From positions 20,612 through 47,188 of the forward strand of contig DIFG01000039.1 of assembly GCA_002419025.1 (NCBI GenBank): a stretch of DNA of 26,577 nt, in the 5' to 3' direction. This DNA is from Deltaproteobacteria bacterium UBA5754. GTDB taxonomy: Bacteria; Desulfobacterota; Dissulfuribacteria; Dissulfuribacterales; UBA5754. Position 1 is the first letter of the stretch. The number at the start of each line of letters is the position of its first letter. The notes under the pieces were generated by a model, which searched no databases, was not told the DNA's origin, and worked only from the letters and a program-made list of their open reading frames with translations. The translations under genes were made by a program, and so were the position numbers. Shown here one piece after another: positions 8,753 through 15,778 of the stretch.

Positions 8753-9213
8753 TGGCAGGAAGCGGCAAAAAGATCATCTGCCAAAACCGGAAGGCCAGGC
8801 ATGAATATCACATCGATGAAACCTTCGAGGCGGGTCTCGTCCTCATCGGCCCTGAGGTAAAGTCCCTAAGGGAGGGCCGGGCCAACCTTACGGACGCCTA
8901 CGCCTCCTTCGACAAAGGGGAGCTCTGGCTCCACAACTGCCACATCTCCCCCTATCCCAACGCCTCCAGATGGGAAAAACTGGACCCCACGCGTCCGAGA
9001 AAGCTCCTCCTCCACGCCCGGGAGCTGAGGAGGCTTACTGGAAAGACCCAGGAACGGGGCTACACCCTCATCCCCCTATCCCTCTATTTCCGGGACGGAC
9101 GCGCCAAGGCGGAACTCGCCCTCGCCAAGGGGAAAAAGCTCCACGACAAGCGGGAGACAGTCAAGGCCCGGGAGATCGAACGGGAACTCCGCAAGCAGTA
9201 CAAGATCCGGTAG
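8752..9213 (+). CDS. smpB: SsrA-binding protein SmpB
   Basis: RNA-binding partner of tmRNA in trans-translation, which rescues stalled ribosomes. The 153-aa protein has the OB-fold core (KIICQNRKARHEYHIDETFEAG, GPEVKSLREGRANLTDAYA), the conserved HISPY segment, and the basic C-terminal tail (KKLHDKRETVKAREIERELR) that inserts in the ribosome mRNA channel. A GTG two codons earlier is possible, but the ATG at 8752 overlaps the preceding TAA in the usual TAATG coupling and gives a standard N-terminus. No tmRNA gene was recognised in this window. Confidence 0.96.
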   Translation: MAGSGKKIICQNRKARHEYHIDETFEAGLVLIGPEVKSLREGRANLTDAYASFDKGELWLHNCHISPYPNASRWEKLDPTRPRKLLLHARELRRLTGKTQERGYTLIPLSLYFRDGRAKAELALAKGKKLHDKRETVKAREIERELRKQYKIR

Positions 9214-9233
9214 GAAGGTATCGGAACCGTCCC

Positions 9234-9587
9234 TTACCAGGGCCGAAAGACCTTCTTTCCGTCCACCAGGGCGCCCCGGACCTTTTCCATGTGGCGGAGA
9301 GCGGCGATCTCCCGCTCCACGTCAGTGGGTTTCATGTCAAGTTTTTCTGCGATCTCGTTAAGACCCATTCCGCCGCTTTCAGAGATGAGAGAAAGGATCC
9401 TGTCCTGGACAGGCGTTGTGTGCGGTCCGTCAGTACCGCTCGTGAGGGACGCGCTCCGCACTGCCCAGGGATCACAGGTCCGGGCCGGGGACATGGCGTC
9501 CATGCCGCAGTCCTCGCACAAGGTATGACCGTGGAGTATGATCTCCTCGCCTTCCTCTATGTCACACTGGCATTTCTCGCATTTCAT
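9234..9587 (-). CDS. Zinc-ribbon plus winged-helix small protein
   Basis: 117-aa protein. The N-terminal half has two CxxC pairs (MKCEKC and CEDCGMDA) typical of a structural zinc ribbon, followed by a strikingly conserved-looking TCDPWAVRSA segment. The C-terminal half (about 60-117) reads as a winged helix-turn-helix: VQDRILSLISESGGMGLNEIAEKLDMKPTDVEREIAALRHMEKVRGALVDG. I recall similar small proteins from sulfate-reducing Deltaproteobacteria, without a known function. The frame is open to 9671, but the ATG at 9587 has CGGAGGAATTCAC directly upstream, a strong ribosome binding site, and begins at the zinc ribbon. It is convergent with smpB (20-nt gap) and divergent from the MBL-fold gene. 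A DNA-binding regulatory role is inferred. Confidence 0.85.
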   Translation of the reverse strand: MKCEKCQCDIEEGEEIILHGHTLCEDCGMDAMSPARTCDPWAVRSASLTSGTDGPHTTPVQDRILSLISESGGMGLNEIAEKLDMKPTDVEREIAALRHMEKVRGALVDGKKVFRPW

Positions 9588-9604
9588 GTGAATTCCTCCG
9601 TACG

Positions 9605-9627
9605 TGATACAATTAGACATGATACAA
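9605..9627. promoter_or_regulatory. Direct repeat in divergent promoter spacer
   Basis: The octamer TGATACAA occurs at 9605-9612 and 9620-9627, a 15-bp period, in the 89-bp spacer between the winged-helix gene and the MBL-fold gene. Both genes must be transcribed from here or nearby. The repeat may be an operator for the adjacent winged-helix protein. This is inference from position and repetition only. Confidence 0.35.
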
Positions 9628-9676
9628 GATGCGGGATCCCCTTTCCACCTTTCCTGTTTCAGAGGAGCCAACGCCT

Positions 9677-10312
9677 ATGAAGATCACCATCATCTACGAC
9701 AACACGACCACTCGAGAGGACCTCGTCGCCGACTGGGGTTTTGCCTGTCTCGTGGAGGCCCATGGCCGACGGATCCTTTTCGACACGGGCGCCAAGGGGT
9801 TCATCCTCCTCGATAACATGCAAAGACTCGGAATCGAGGTCTCGATCATCGAGGAGGTCTTCATCTCCCATGACCACTGGGACCACACCGGAGGGCTTGC
9901 GGATCTCCTGGCGATCCACCCGGTGCCGGTCCATCTGCCATCCACTATGTCTGAGGCGATTGGAGCGAAAGAGAGTCACAGGGTCTGCGGGCCAACGGAG
10001 ATCCACGAGGGCATCTTTTCCACCGGCACACTCGAGGGGATCGAGCAGTCCCTCGCGGTCCGGACGGAGAAGGGCATCGTGGTGATAGTAGGCTGCTCGC
10101 ACCCGGGCGTGGAGAGGATCCTCGAGGCCGCGGCAGGCTTCGGTCGTCCCTATGCCCTCATTGGAGGGCTCCACGGATTTGACCGGTTCGAGGCCGTGAA
10201 GGACCTGGAGATCATCTGTCCGACTCACTGCACCCAGCACGCCAAGGAGATCGCAGGGCTCTATCCGGAGAAGTTCCTTGCCGGGGGAGCGGGAAGGGTA
10301 CTTGAGGTCTAG
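9677..10312 (+). CDS. MBL-fold metallohydrolase (COG1237-like)
   Basis: Metallo-beta-lactamase superfamily protein, 211 aa. The metal-binding signature SHDHWDHTGG gives His65, His67, Asp69 and His70. Further ligands are suggested by VGCSHPG and CPTHCT downstream, and FDTGAKG near residue 36 is typical. The whole layout resembles COG1237 proteins, which include an enzyme proposed for dihydropterin ribofuranosyl aminobenzene phosphate synthesis as well as many uncharacterised hydrolases. The substrate cannot be told from sequence. The frame is open from 9629, but the ATG at 9677 begins at the conserved first strand (MKITIIYDN) and has AGGAG about 9 nt upstream. A hairpin terminator follows about 140 nt after its stop. 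Confidence 0.87.
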   Translation: MKITIIYDNTTTREDLVADWGFACLVEAHGRRILFDTGAKGFILLDNMQRLGIEVSIIEEVFISHDHWDHTGGLADLLAIHPVPVHLPSTMSEAIGAKESHRVCGPTEIHEGIFSTGTLEGIEQSLAVRTEKGIVVIVGCSHPGVERILEAAAGFGRPYALIGGLHGFDRFEAVKDLEIICPTHCTQHAKEIAGLYPEKFLAGGAGRVLEV

Positions 10313-10453
10313 GACTGGCAATACCTGTACGAGACGACGTACGATGAGAATCCGCAGGATGCGGTCTGCCCTGCAGGCAGGCAAGGTAGAGCTCGGGCTC
10401 CTGTGTACGGTTCTCCACAGATCATTGAGACAAGCAAAACACCTCGCAGGACG

Positions 10454-10481
10454 CAGAAAGGGGCGCTTCGGCCCCTTTCTG
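10454..10481. terminator. Hairpin terminator between convergent genes
   Basis: A perfect 11-bp stem (CAGAAAGGGGC at 10454-10464 with GCCCCTTTCTG at 10471-10481) encloses a 6-nt GCTTCG loop. It lies between the plus-strand MBL-fold gene and the minus-strand LamG gene, so it can serve both. The T-tracts are short on both sides. The rest of 10313-10505 holds no gene I can support. Confidence 0.75.
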
Positions 10482-10505
10482 TTGATCAAAAACGGTTTGG
10501 CACAG

Positions 10506-11453
10506 CTATTCGGTGATCCGCACCTCGTCGATAAGTCCGTTCAGCGTCCAGTTTGAGGCATCCGGGCTCTGTCCGAGATAGACGCTTGCGTTCGAAAAAT
10601 CCATCCGTTTCGCGCTCCACGGTTTTTTGACCAACCCTGCCTTCTTGACGTCATTGATGTAGATGGCCAGGTTATCCGTGTCGGTTGCATGATCGTTCCA
10701 TACCGCCTTGATCGTGGTCCACTGGCCGGCGGGCAAACTGTACTGTCTGCTCAAGAGATAGGTCCTTCTCATGACGCCTGCCCCGTCCCATGCATAGAGA
10801 TAGAGACTCCCCCGATAGAACCAGCACTTGATGCAGTTTTTCTGACCGGATCCTATCTGAAAGAGGAGGCGGGTCCGGGTGTCCAGATTGCTCCAGGAAG
10901 GATTCAGGCGGAGTTCAATTGCGCCCTGCGCAGGATCCACGTTCCCGAAGGCGAAAAACTCGGCCCAGCTTTGGACGCTGAAGATGGAAAGGGCGTTCCC
11001 ATCCAGCCCCGGCTCGTAAGTAATGGATCCCACCGGGGTAATGGCCCCATCCCCGCCTGCGCTGTATTCCACGACGTCACTGTCGGCCTTCCAGTAGAAG
11101 AGCTCCCCGGGGGAGGGCTCATAAGGCGGATCTGACGGAGGAGAAGGCTGAAAGAAGGTTGCCTCGCTGGAATATGCCGAAAACTGCCCTGCGGTGTCAT
11201 ACGCCCGGACCGCGATGAAATAGGGGACTCCCTCCTGGATATCCGTCAGGAGGCAGGATGCCGCATTTCCTGCATCCATGCTTTGGGTGTAGTTCCCGGA
11301 CACCGTTCCGTAGGAGACCTGGTAGCCAGCGATGTCAGATTCGGCATTGGGCTGCCAGGAGACGGTCAGATCCAGGGCCATGGCCGGGGCAACGAAGGCC
11401 GCGCAGGCAAGGAGCGTGGAAACGGCGATCCTTTTCAGAGATCGATGGTTCAT
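10506..11453 (-). CDS. Secreted FN3 and LamG-like domain protein
   Basis: 315-aa exported protein. The N-terminus is a clear Sec signal peptide (basic MNHRSLKR, a hydrophobic stretch, predicted cleavage after AMA at residue 26). Residues about 27-105 form a fibronectin type III domain (LTVSWQPNAESDIAGYQVSYG ... YFIAVRAYDTAGQFSAYS). A proline-rich linker follows (about 102-117). Residues about 118-315 are a concanavalin A/LamG-like jellyroll with GLDGNALSI, WTTIKAVWND, AIYINDVKKAG and the ending GLIDEVRIT. Such domains bind carbohydrate or mediate adhesion, and no catalytic motif is seen. The ribosome binding site is strong (GGAGGTGA, 6 nt from the ATG). No sorting tag such as PEP-CTERM is present. 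Confidence 0.85.
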   Translation of the reverse strand: MNHRSLKRIAVSTLLACAAFVAPAMALDLTVSWQPNAESDIAGYQVSYGTVSGNYTQSMDAGNAASCLLTDIQEGVPYFIAVRAYDTAGQFSAYSSEATFFQPSPPSDPPYEPSPGELFYWKADSDVVEYSAGGDGAITPVGSITYEPGLDGNALSIFSVQSWAEFFAFGNVDPAQGAIELRLNPSWSNLDTRTRLLFQIGSGQKNCIKCWFYRGSLYLYAWDGAGVMRRTYLLSRQYSLPAGQWTTIKAVWNDHATDTDNLAIYINDVKKAGLVKKPWSAKRMDFSNASVYLGQSPDASNWTLNGLIDEVRITE

Positions 11454-11500
11454 TTTTGGTCACCTCCAGGAAGACAGGGTCATCTTTACTCTTCTGTCTT

Positions 11501-11517
11501 AGCAAAAGGAGGACCAA
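11501..11517 (-). promoter_or_regulatory. Candidate sigma-54 promoter for the LamG-domain gene
   Basis: The minus strand reads TTGGTCCTCCTTTTGCT, with GG and GC elements at the obligatory 10-nt separation and a perfect TTGCT -12 box. The -24 box is imperfect (TTGGTCC rather than TTGGCAC). A start site near 11490 would leave a leader of about 37 nt before the ATG at 11453. The much better match upstream of the neighbouring beta-helix gene raises its plausibility. Confidence 0.4.
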
Positions 11518-11845
11518 AAAAATGGGGCATAGGAAAATGGTCTTTTCGCGCGATAGCTGTGCTGCCAGCCGGCCATGCAAGGGGTAATAGCGAACGAAAT
11601 TCTCCATTTTCCAGGGTTTCATGAAGAAAAAATTGAGGCCATGGTAAACAAAAACGTTAAATTTTCTTCTTGGTCAAAAAAATATTAATAGACCGGGCGT
11701 GACACAATGAGGATAACAGGGAGAGATCCGAGCCAATCCGGAATTGTTTCGAAATCAGGATACGAGAGAAGAATTTTTTGCTTTTTTCGCTCTTCCCGAT
11801 GTGGTGAAGTCTTCGGTATTGGCACGCTTTTTTTGTTATTGTGCG
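11518..11845. other. Gene-free stretch upstream of the LamG-domain gene
   Basis: No coding region with family similarity was found here on either strand. The composition drops in GC relative to the neighbouring genes. I looked for a c-di-GMP riboswitch, given the surface-protein context, and did not find its conserved core. It may contain activator sites for the promoter at 11501-11517. Confidence 0.5.
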
Positions 11846-11889
11846 CACAAAACAAAAGGGGGCCTTTGCGGGCCCCCTTTTGTTTTGTG
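11846..11889. terminator. Strong bidirectional intrinsic terminator
   Basis: A perfect 19-bp stem (11846-11864 with 11871-11889) surrounds a 6-nt loop TTTGCG. The core is GGGGGCC/GGCCCCC flanked by A-rich and T-rich arms (AAAACAAAA before, TTTTGTTTT after), with a further run of seven T's on the plus side. It ends transcription of the minus-strand beta-helix gene that stops at 11907 and separates it from the LamG gene. Confidence 0.9.
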
Positions 11890-11906
11890 TTTTTTTGAAG
11901 CGCAGG

Positions 11907-14288
11907 CTAATGCACTGTCACTCCGCCTGGTGTCCTGGGTGGCAGGTCGTTCACCTGGATCTGTATGGTTTTAGTGGCAGTGTTGCCTTTTCCGTCATTC
12001 ACGGTCGCGGTCGAGGTATAGGTCCCCTTCGTGCTGAAGGCATGAACCGCTGTACAGCCTGAATCAGACGCACCGTCACCGAAGGCGATGGAGCAGGAAA
12101 CAGGGTCGCCGTCAGGGTCGGATGCCTGCACAGCAAAGGACACCTGCCCGCCAGGGTTGTCCAGGGTGGAAGGTGTGCCCGTAAAGGCGGAAATGACGGG
12201 TGCGCTGTTGGGCGCAAGGGGTGTAGCGCTCGCGTGGGCGGTCTGGCTGTAATTCCCTGCGGCGTCATAGGTGAAGGCCGAATAGTAGTAGGTCAGGCCG
12301 GCATCGAGACCGGTGTGCGTATAGCTTCCGGCGGCGCCGGGCTGGCCTGTGATCTTGCCGTTGTTGCCATTGGGTACCGCTGTCCCATCCGTATATGACG
12401 CTGGATATTGGCCGTCGGTGCGATAGCGGAGCATGACTCCGACAAAATCGCTGTCTGTGGGATTGGTCCAAGAAAGCGTAAGCTGTCCGGTTCCCGGCGT
12501 GATGGAGGAATCAAAGGTTACTGTTCCGCCAGAGGCGTCAAGGGTGGTGGGGGAGGCGGTAAGAGAAAAAGATAAAGGCTGAGGTGGAGATGGTTGTTCT
12601 CCGCTGGCATCAAAGATAACACCAATTTTTTCGCCTGTAGCGTGTATAGGGGAAGATTCCTTTAAACGAAAGTCATAATAGTTAACAGGGTTATCTACAA
12701 CAAATTGAGGATCGACATTGAGATCATTTGATGACCATGATGGCCCTAATCCCAATCCATACCATAAATTATGGCTTCCTGCTTCGACATTTGTGGGTGG
12801 ATTGAGTCCAAGGCTTTCATTACTATGATAAGTTGAAGATAGTGAGTCCGGACCATTTACAACAATATTATTATTAAATTGAAACGCAGATGGTGAAACA
12901 ACATGGAGAATATGTGATCCAACATTGAAGCAGTTATTGTAAAATGTATTATTATAAAATTTATAATTTCCGCCCGTTCCATTTGGCGCCCAATCTACAC
13001 GAAGATCCCCCCTCATTCTCGTAAACACATTATTGTAAATATCAGCGTTTGCAATGAATAGATATTGAGGATCCGCAGAGGGATCCCCACCGCCAACAGC
13101 CATTATGCTTGTACCGTTGTCTCTGACAAAATTGTCGTGAAAATAAAGATGTTCAAGCCTGTCAGAAACCCAATGCCCGTAGAATTGAAGTGTGCCATTA
13201 TTTTTGTAAAACTCATTCCATCCAATATACACATTCTTTGATTGACCACCTCCTGCAAAGTAAATAGGTTGCACCTTGTATCCATGGGGATCGGTCTCAT
13301 TGAGCTTTCCAACATGGTGAAAGTAATTTCCATATACCCTTACATCATACCATGAGGAAAAAACCAACATCCCCATTCCAACGCCTGTTGCGGCGTGAGT
13401 TGTTGTCATGTCCATACCAATAATCCGGATGTTATCGTCCACAAGCCCAGTCGTATTGCTGGTCCAGCGGAACACATAATCATAACAGACCGCTTTAAAT
13501 TTGCTAAATGTCCAATTTGATAGAGTTGATGTTGCACCATTAGATAGATGTCTTCCAACAAACGTTGTAGCAGAGTTGCTTGATCCGTCACCAACCTGGG
13601 CAACTTCTCCGGGATATGAAGCTAGTGTTATTGTATTATATGGCGTGCCGTTGTTGTGCGAAGGAACAGCAGGGATAGAGGGGCCCGTGCGAAAAACAAT
13701 AATAGAGTTTGGATAAAGATCATCCGATTCTGTCCATATGCCTGTCCTAAAATATACCACATCCCCTGCGCGAACTGACTCTCTAACTTTCTTGAAGCTA
13801 AACCAGGGCGAACTTGTTGATAATCCGGCATTAGAATCGTTGCCGTCTCTTGATACAAAATAAATATTGGAAGAGCCCTTGGCGCGGCAATGGAATGGTA
13901 TGGAATTGCTTGTTATTCCGTCTATTGTAACTGTTATCGTTGAATTCGGGGCATCTCCACTTGTTGTCATTCCGGAGTTAAGCCAAAATGTAATTCGTTG
14001 TAAACCCCTAGGAGTTGTTGGGTTCGATGTTGCTCCCCATTCAGCATAATCAGTGTCACTAGTCAAATTAACGCCGCCAACTGACACAAAAGAGGTTCCT
14101 CTTTCGTTTCCGAAGCCAGTTCCCCAGATAGAAACAGCTGCCCCCTTAGAGCTGGACATACCCCAGCCTGTTACTGGCCCATCTGTTAGATCCGAAAAAA
14201 ATATTTGCGGCTGAGAGGCGAAAGCAGTGCTTTGAAAAATGAAGATGAACAGTACAAAAGCAAAAGTCATCAGGATTTTGTCTTTCAT
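11907..14288 (-). CDS. Secreted right-handed beta-helix protein with TIG, FN3 and PKD domains
   Basis: 793-aa exported modular protein. A signal peptide (MKDKILMTFAFVLFIFIF, cleavage after AFA near residue 24) is followed by an IPT/TIG-like domain (WGTGFGNERGTSFVSVGG ... TVTIDGITSNSIPF, about 45-140). Next is a long right-handed parallel beta-helix with the DUF1565-style entry FVSRDGNDSNAGLSTSSPW and repeated YxN/FHDN turns (about 145-560), then an FN3-type domain (about 575-690) and a C-terminal PKD domain (ASDPDGDPVSC ... DGKGNTATKTI). The beta-helix class includes polysaccharide lyases and epimerases, so an action on the neighbouring locus's polymer is plausible but unproven. An in-frame ATG at 14378 exists, but the sigma-54 promoter sits inside that extension and the signal peptide starts at 14288. 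Base composition changes sharply near 12,590 (see findings). Confidence 0.87.
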   Translation of the reverse strand: MKDKILMTFAFVLFIFIFQSTAFASQPQIFFSDLTDGPVTGWGMSSSKGAAVSIWGTGFGNERGTSFVSVGGVNLTSDTDYAEWGATSNPTTPRGLQRITFWLNSGMTTSGDAPNSTITVTIDGITSNSIPFHCRAKGSSNIYFVSRDGNDSNAGLSTSSPWFSFKKVRESVRAGDVVYFRTGIWTESDDLYPNSIIVFRTGPSIPAVPSHNNGTPYNTITLASYPGEVAQVGDGSSNSATTFVGRHLSNGATSTLSNWTFSKFKAVCYDYVFRWTSNTTGLVDDNIRIIGMDMTTTHAATGVGMGMLVFSSWYDVRVYGNYFHHVGKLNETDPHGYKVQPIYFAGGGQSKNVYIGWNEFYKNNGTLQFYGHWVSDRLEHLYFHDNFVRDNGTSIMAVGGGDPSADPQYLFIANADIYNNVFTRMRGDLRVDWAPNGTGGNYKFYNNTFYNNCFNVGSHILHVVSPSAFQFNNNIVVNGPDSLSSTYHSNESLGLNPPTNVEAGSHNLWYGLGLGPSWSSNDLNVDPQFVVDNPVNYYDFRLKESSPIHATGEKIGVIFDASGEQPSPPQPLSFSLTASPTTLDASGGTVTFDSSITPGTGQLTLSWTNPTDSDFVGVMLRYRTDGQYPASYTDGTAVPNGNNGKITGQPGAAGSYTHTGLDAGLTYYYSAFTYDAAGNYSQTAHASATPLAPNSAPVISAFTGTPSTLDNPGGQVSFAVQASDPDGDPVSCSIAFGDGASDSGCTAVHAFSTKGTYTSTATVNDGKGNTATKTIQIQVNDLPPRTPGGVTVH

Positions 14289-14348
14289 AACTTTTACACC
14301 TACCCTGTAGTATTTTATTGACTTGAATGTAAATTTTGAAATTATGAA

Positions 14349-14365
14349 AGCAATATTCATGCCAA
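14349..14365 (-). promoter_or_regulatory. Sigma-54 (RpoN) promoter of the beta-helix gene
   Basis: The minus strand reads TTGGCATGAATATTGCT, one base from the consensus YTGGCACGN4TTGCW, with correct GG-N10-GC spacing. Transcription would start near 14338, giving a leader of about 50 nt to the ATG at 14288. Sigma-54 promoters need an enhancer-binding activator, usually bound 80-200 bp upstream. Here that zone runs into a MITE-like insertion. Confidence 0.78.
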
Positions 14366-14452
14366 AATAATGAAGCAAGTTTTAGATGCAACATGTTAGT
14401 AGCTGTGACTTACCCAAAGCTCAAAATTTATTTACTTCAATAAAAAAAGACT

Positions 14453-14675
14453 TTTTTCAGGGGCGCATTTCGTTTTTGTTGGTAAGTTAAAATAGCCGTC
14501 ATAACCTGTTGAATTTGCATATGTTTTTTGTAAGTCACATGTATGTCAATTACTTTCATTTTCGTGTGCTATTGGGAAGTATCAGCGTTAACATTTGAAA
14601 TAAAACATGTTCATCAGCCAACAGAAAGACAGTTTTTGAGTCGTGCCAACAAAAACGGAATGCACCCTTTTTCAG
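14453..14675. repeat. Exact 8-bp target-site duplication flanking the MITE-like element
   Basis: TTTTTCAG occurs immediately left (14453-14460) and immediately right (14668-14675) of the inverted-repeat element. The span given covers both copies and the element between them. An exact duplication abutting both inverted repeats is strong evidence of transposition and suggests a fairly recent event. Confidence 0.8.
14461..14667. mobile_element. MITE-like non-autonomous transposable element
   Basis: The 207-bp element has 22-bp terminal inverted repeats at 14461-14482 and 14646-14667, matching at 20 of 22 positions. They start GGGCGCATT / GGGTGCATT and share CGTTTTTGTTGG. An 8-bp duplication lies directly outside both ends. 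The interior carries no recognisable protein (only a roughly 41-codon AT-rich frame I do not credit). The 8-bp duplication and GG-starting ends fit the ISL3 family, and a broken ISL3-type transposase lies 3.6 kb away, but the link is inference. It sits about 120-330 bp upstream of the sigma-54 start site. Confidence 0.82.
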
Positions 14676-14721
14676 CGCGATCAAGGATAATTTTAAAATT
14701 ATTGTAGTTGATTGAAAAAAA

Positions 14722-15747
14722 TTAATATATCTGCTGAAAAGTCTTTAAATTTTCGATCAATGAATCAAATTTTTTTGCCCAGTCTAATTCTATTCTTTTT
14801 CTGAAAGTACTTATGTCTTTTTCAAGTTCGGACTTGTTCGCTGCCGCAAATTTTATACCATCGGCAATACTGCATGGATCACACTTCACATAAACAGCAC
14901 CTTTGTTAAAGTAAGATCTAAGACAATCGCTGTCTGAAATAACTAAACATTTTCCAATTGAAACTGCCTCGTAAGCTCCGCATGTCAGAGTGTGATCGTG
15001 TTTAGTCAAGACAAGAATAATGTCAGAAGAAATGAGCAATGATTGGTAATCATTTTCTGATAGAAAGTCAGTAAATATAACATTTTTGGGAATTTTACCA
15101 CAATGGATCATTTTCATGTAGTGCTTATTTGGTTTTCCAGTAATATAAATATACCAGTTAGGATTAAGTTTATTTGCCGCATTAATGACCTCATCAATAG
15201 GCTCATCATGGCTAAAAGTCGAAATAAAAGTCACATTAACATCGCCATTCAATAATATCATTGATCCTTTATTGATTGCCGGAATCTTGTCTTCAAGAAT
15301 AAACCCTTTTCCACCTATTGCTTCAACGAAATTCAATAGGAATTTGTTTGTTATAATTGTAAGCTCTGCATTCCTAATCGTATAGTTGCTTAATATGTTG
15401 AATATTTTGAACGATATTTTTTTGTTGTCTTGTGATAGTTTAAAATTTGAATGCCTATCTACAATCAATCTGTATTTAAATATTTTTTTAAATAAAACAG
15501 CAACAACAGCTAAGATAAGAGATGGATTTTGAACAAAAAGTAATTTGGGCTGTTCGTTTATAAGAATATCTAGTGTATGAAAAGTACATTCAAGATATCT
15601 TAAAATGCGCAAATTATATCTAAATATTCTTGGCGTTATTATATATATGGGTATACCAAGAGAACGCGATAGCTCTACTGATCTTCTTTGATTTTCCCAT
15701 GTTATAAATATCGCATTCGTGATAAGCATATGCTCTTTTGTACTCAT
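14722..15747 (-). CDS. Glycosyltransferase (GT-B fold, family 4-like)
   Basis: 341-aa predicted cytoplasmic or membrane-associated glycosyltransferase. The N-terminal Rossmann half shows IFITWENQRRSVELSRSLGIPIYII and the LLFVQNPSLILAVVAVLFKKIFKYRLIVDRHSNF segment, which resembles mannosyltransferase-like GT-B enzymes. The C-terminal nucleotide-sugar half contains VTFISTFSHDEPIDEVINAA, YITGKPNKHY, FLSENDYQSLLISSDIILVL and GAYEAVSIGKCLVISDS. Donor and acceptor cannot be predicted. It is the last gene of the polysaccharide series, 31 nt after the deacetylase gene, in strongly AT-rich DNA (15481-15540 is 15/60 G+C). The start could also be the second Met (seventh codon), as ribosome binding sites are poor here. 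Confidence 0.85.
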   Translation of the reverse strand: MSTKEHMLITNAIFITWENQRRSVELSRSLGIPIYIITPRIFRYNLRILRYLECTFHTLDILINEQPKLLFVQNPSLILAVVAVLFKKIFKYRLIVDRHSNFKLSQDNKKISFKIFNILSNYTIRNAELTIITNKFLLNFVEAIGGKGFILEDKIPAINKGSMILLNGDVNVTFISTFSHDEPIDEVINAANKLNPNWYIYITGKPNKHYMKMIHCGKIPKNVIFTDFLSENDYQSLLISSDIILVLTKHDHTLTCGAYEAVSIGKCLVISDSDCLRSYFNKGAVYVKCDPCSIADGIKFAAANKSELEKDISTFRKRIELDWAKKFDSLIENLKTFQQIY

Positions 15748-15778
15748 TTGTTGCGATGTTATGTCAAGATCGAATTTG

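Noticed and set aside
9588..9671. 28-residue extension of the zinc-ribbon winged-helix protein
   Set aside because: It covers the divergent promoter spacer. The ATG at 9587 has a strong GGAGG ribosome binding site and starts the zinc ribbon.
11454..11700. Possible c-di-GMP (GEMM) riboswitch upstream of the LamG-domain gene
   Set aside because: The conserved ACGCAAAGC core and paired helices are not present. Only a chance GCCGGCTGGC string is seen.
11907..11960. PEP-CTERM or other surface-sorting tail on the beta-helix protein
   Set aside because: The C-terminus ends in a PKD domain and RTPGGVTVH, with no PEP motif, membrane helix or basic tail.
14289..14378. 30-residue N-terminal extension of the beta-helix protein from an ATG at 14378
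   Set aside because: A near-consensus sigma-54 promoter lies within it and the signal peptide begins at the ATG at 14288.
14461..14590. Roughly 41-codon frame inside the MITE-like element on the minus strand
   Set aside because: AT-rich chance frame running through the terminal repeat, with no similarity and no ribosome binding site.
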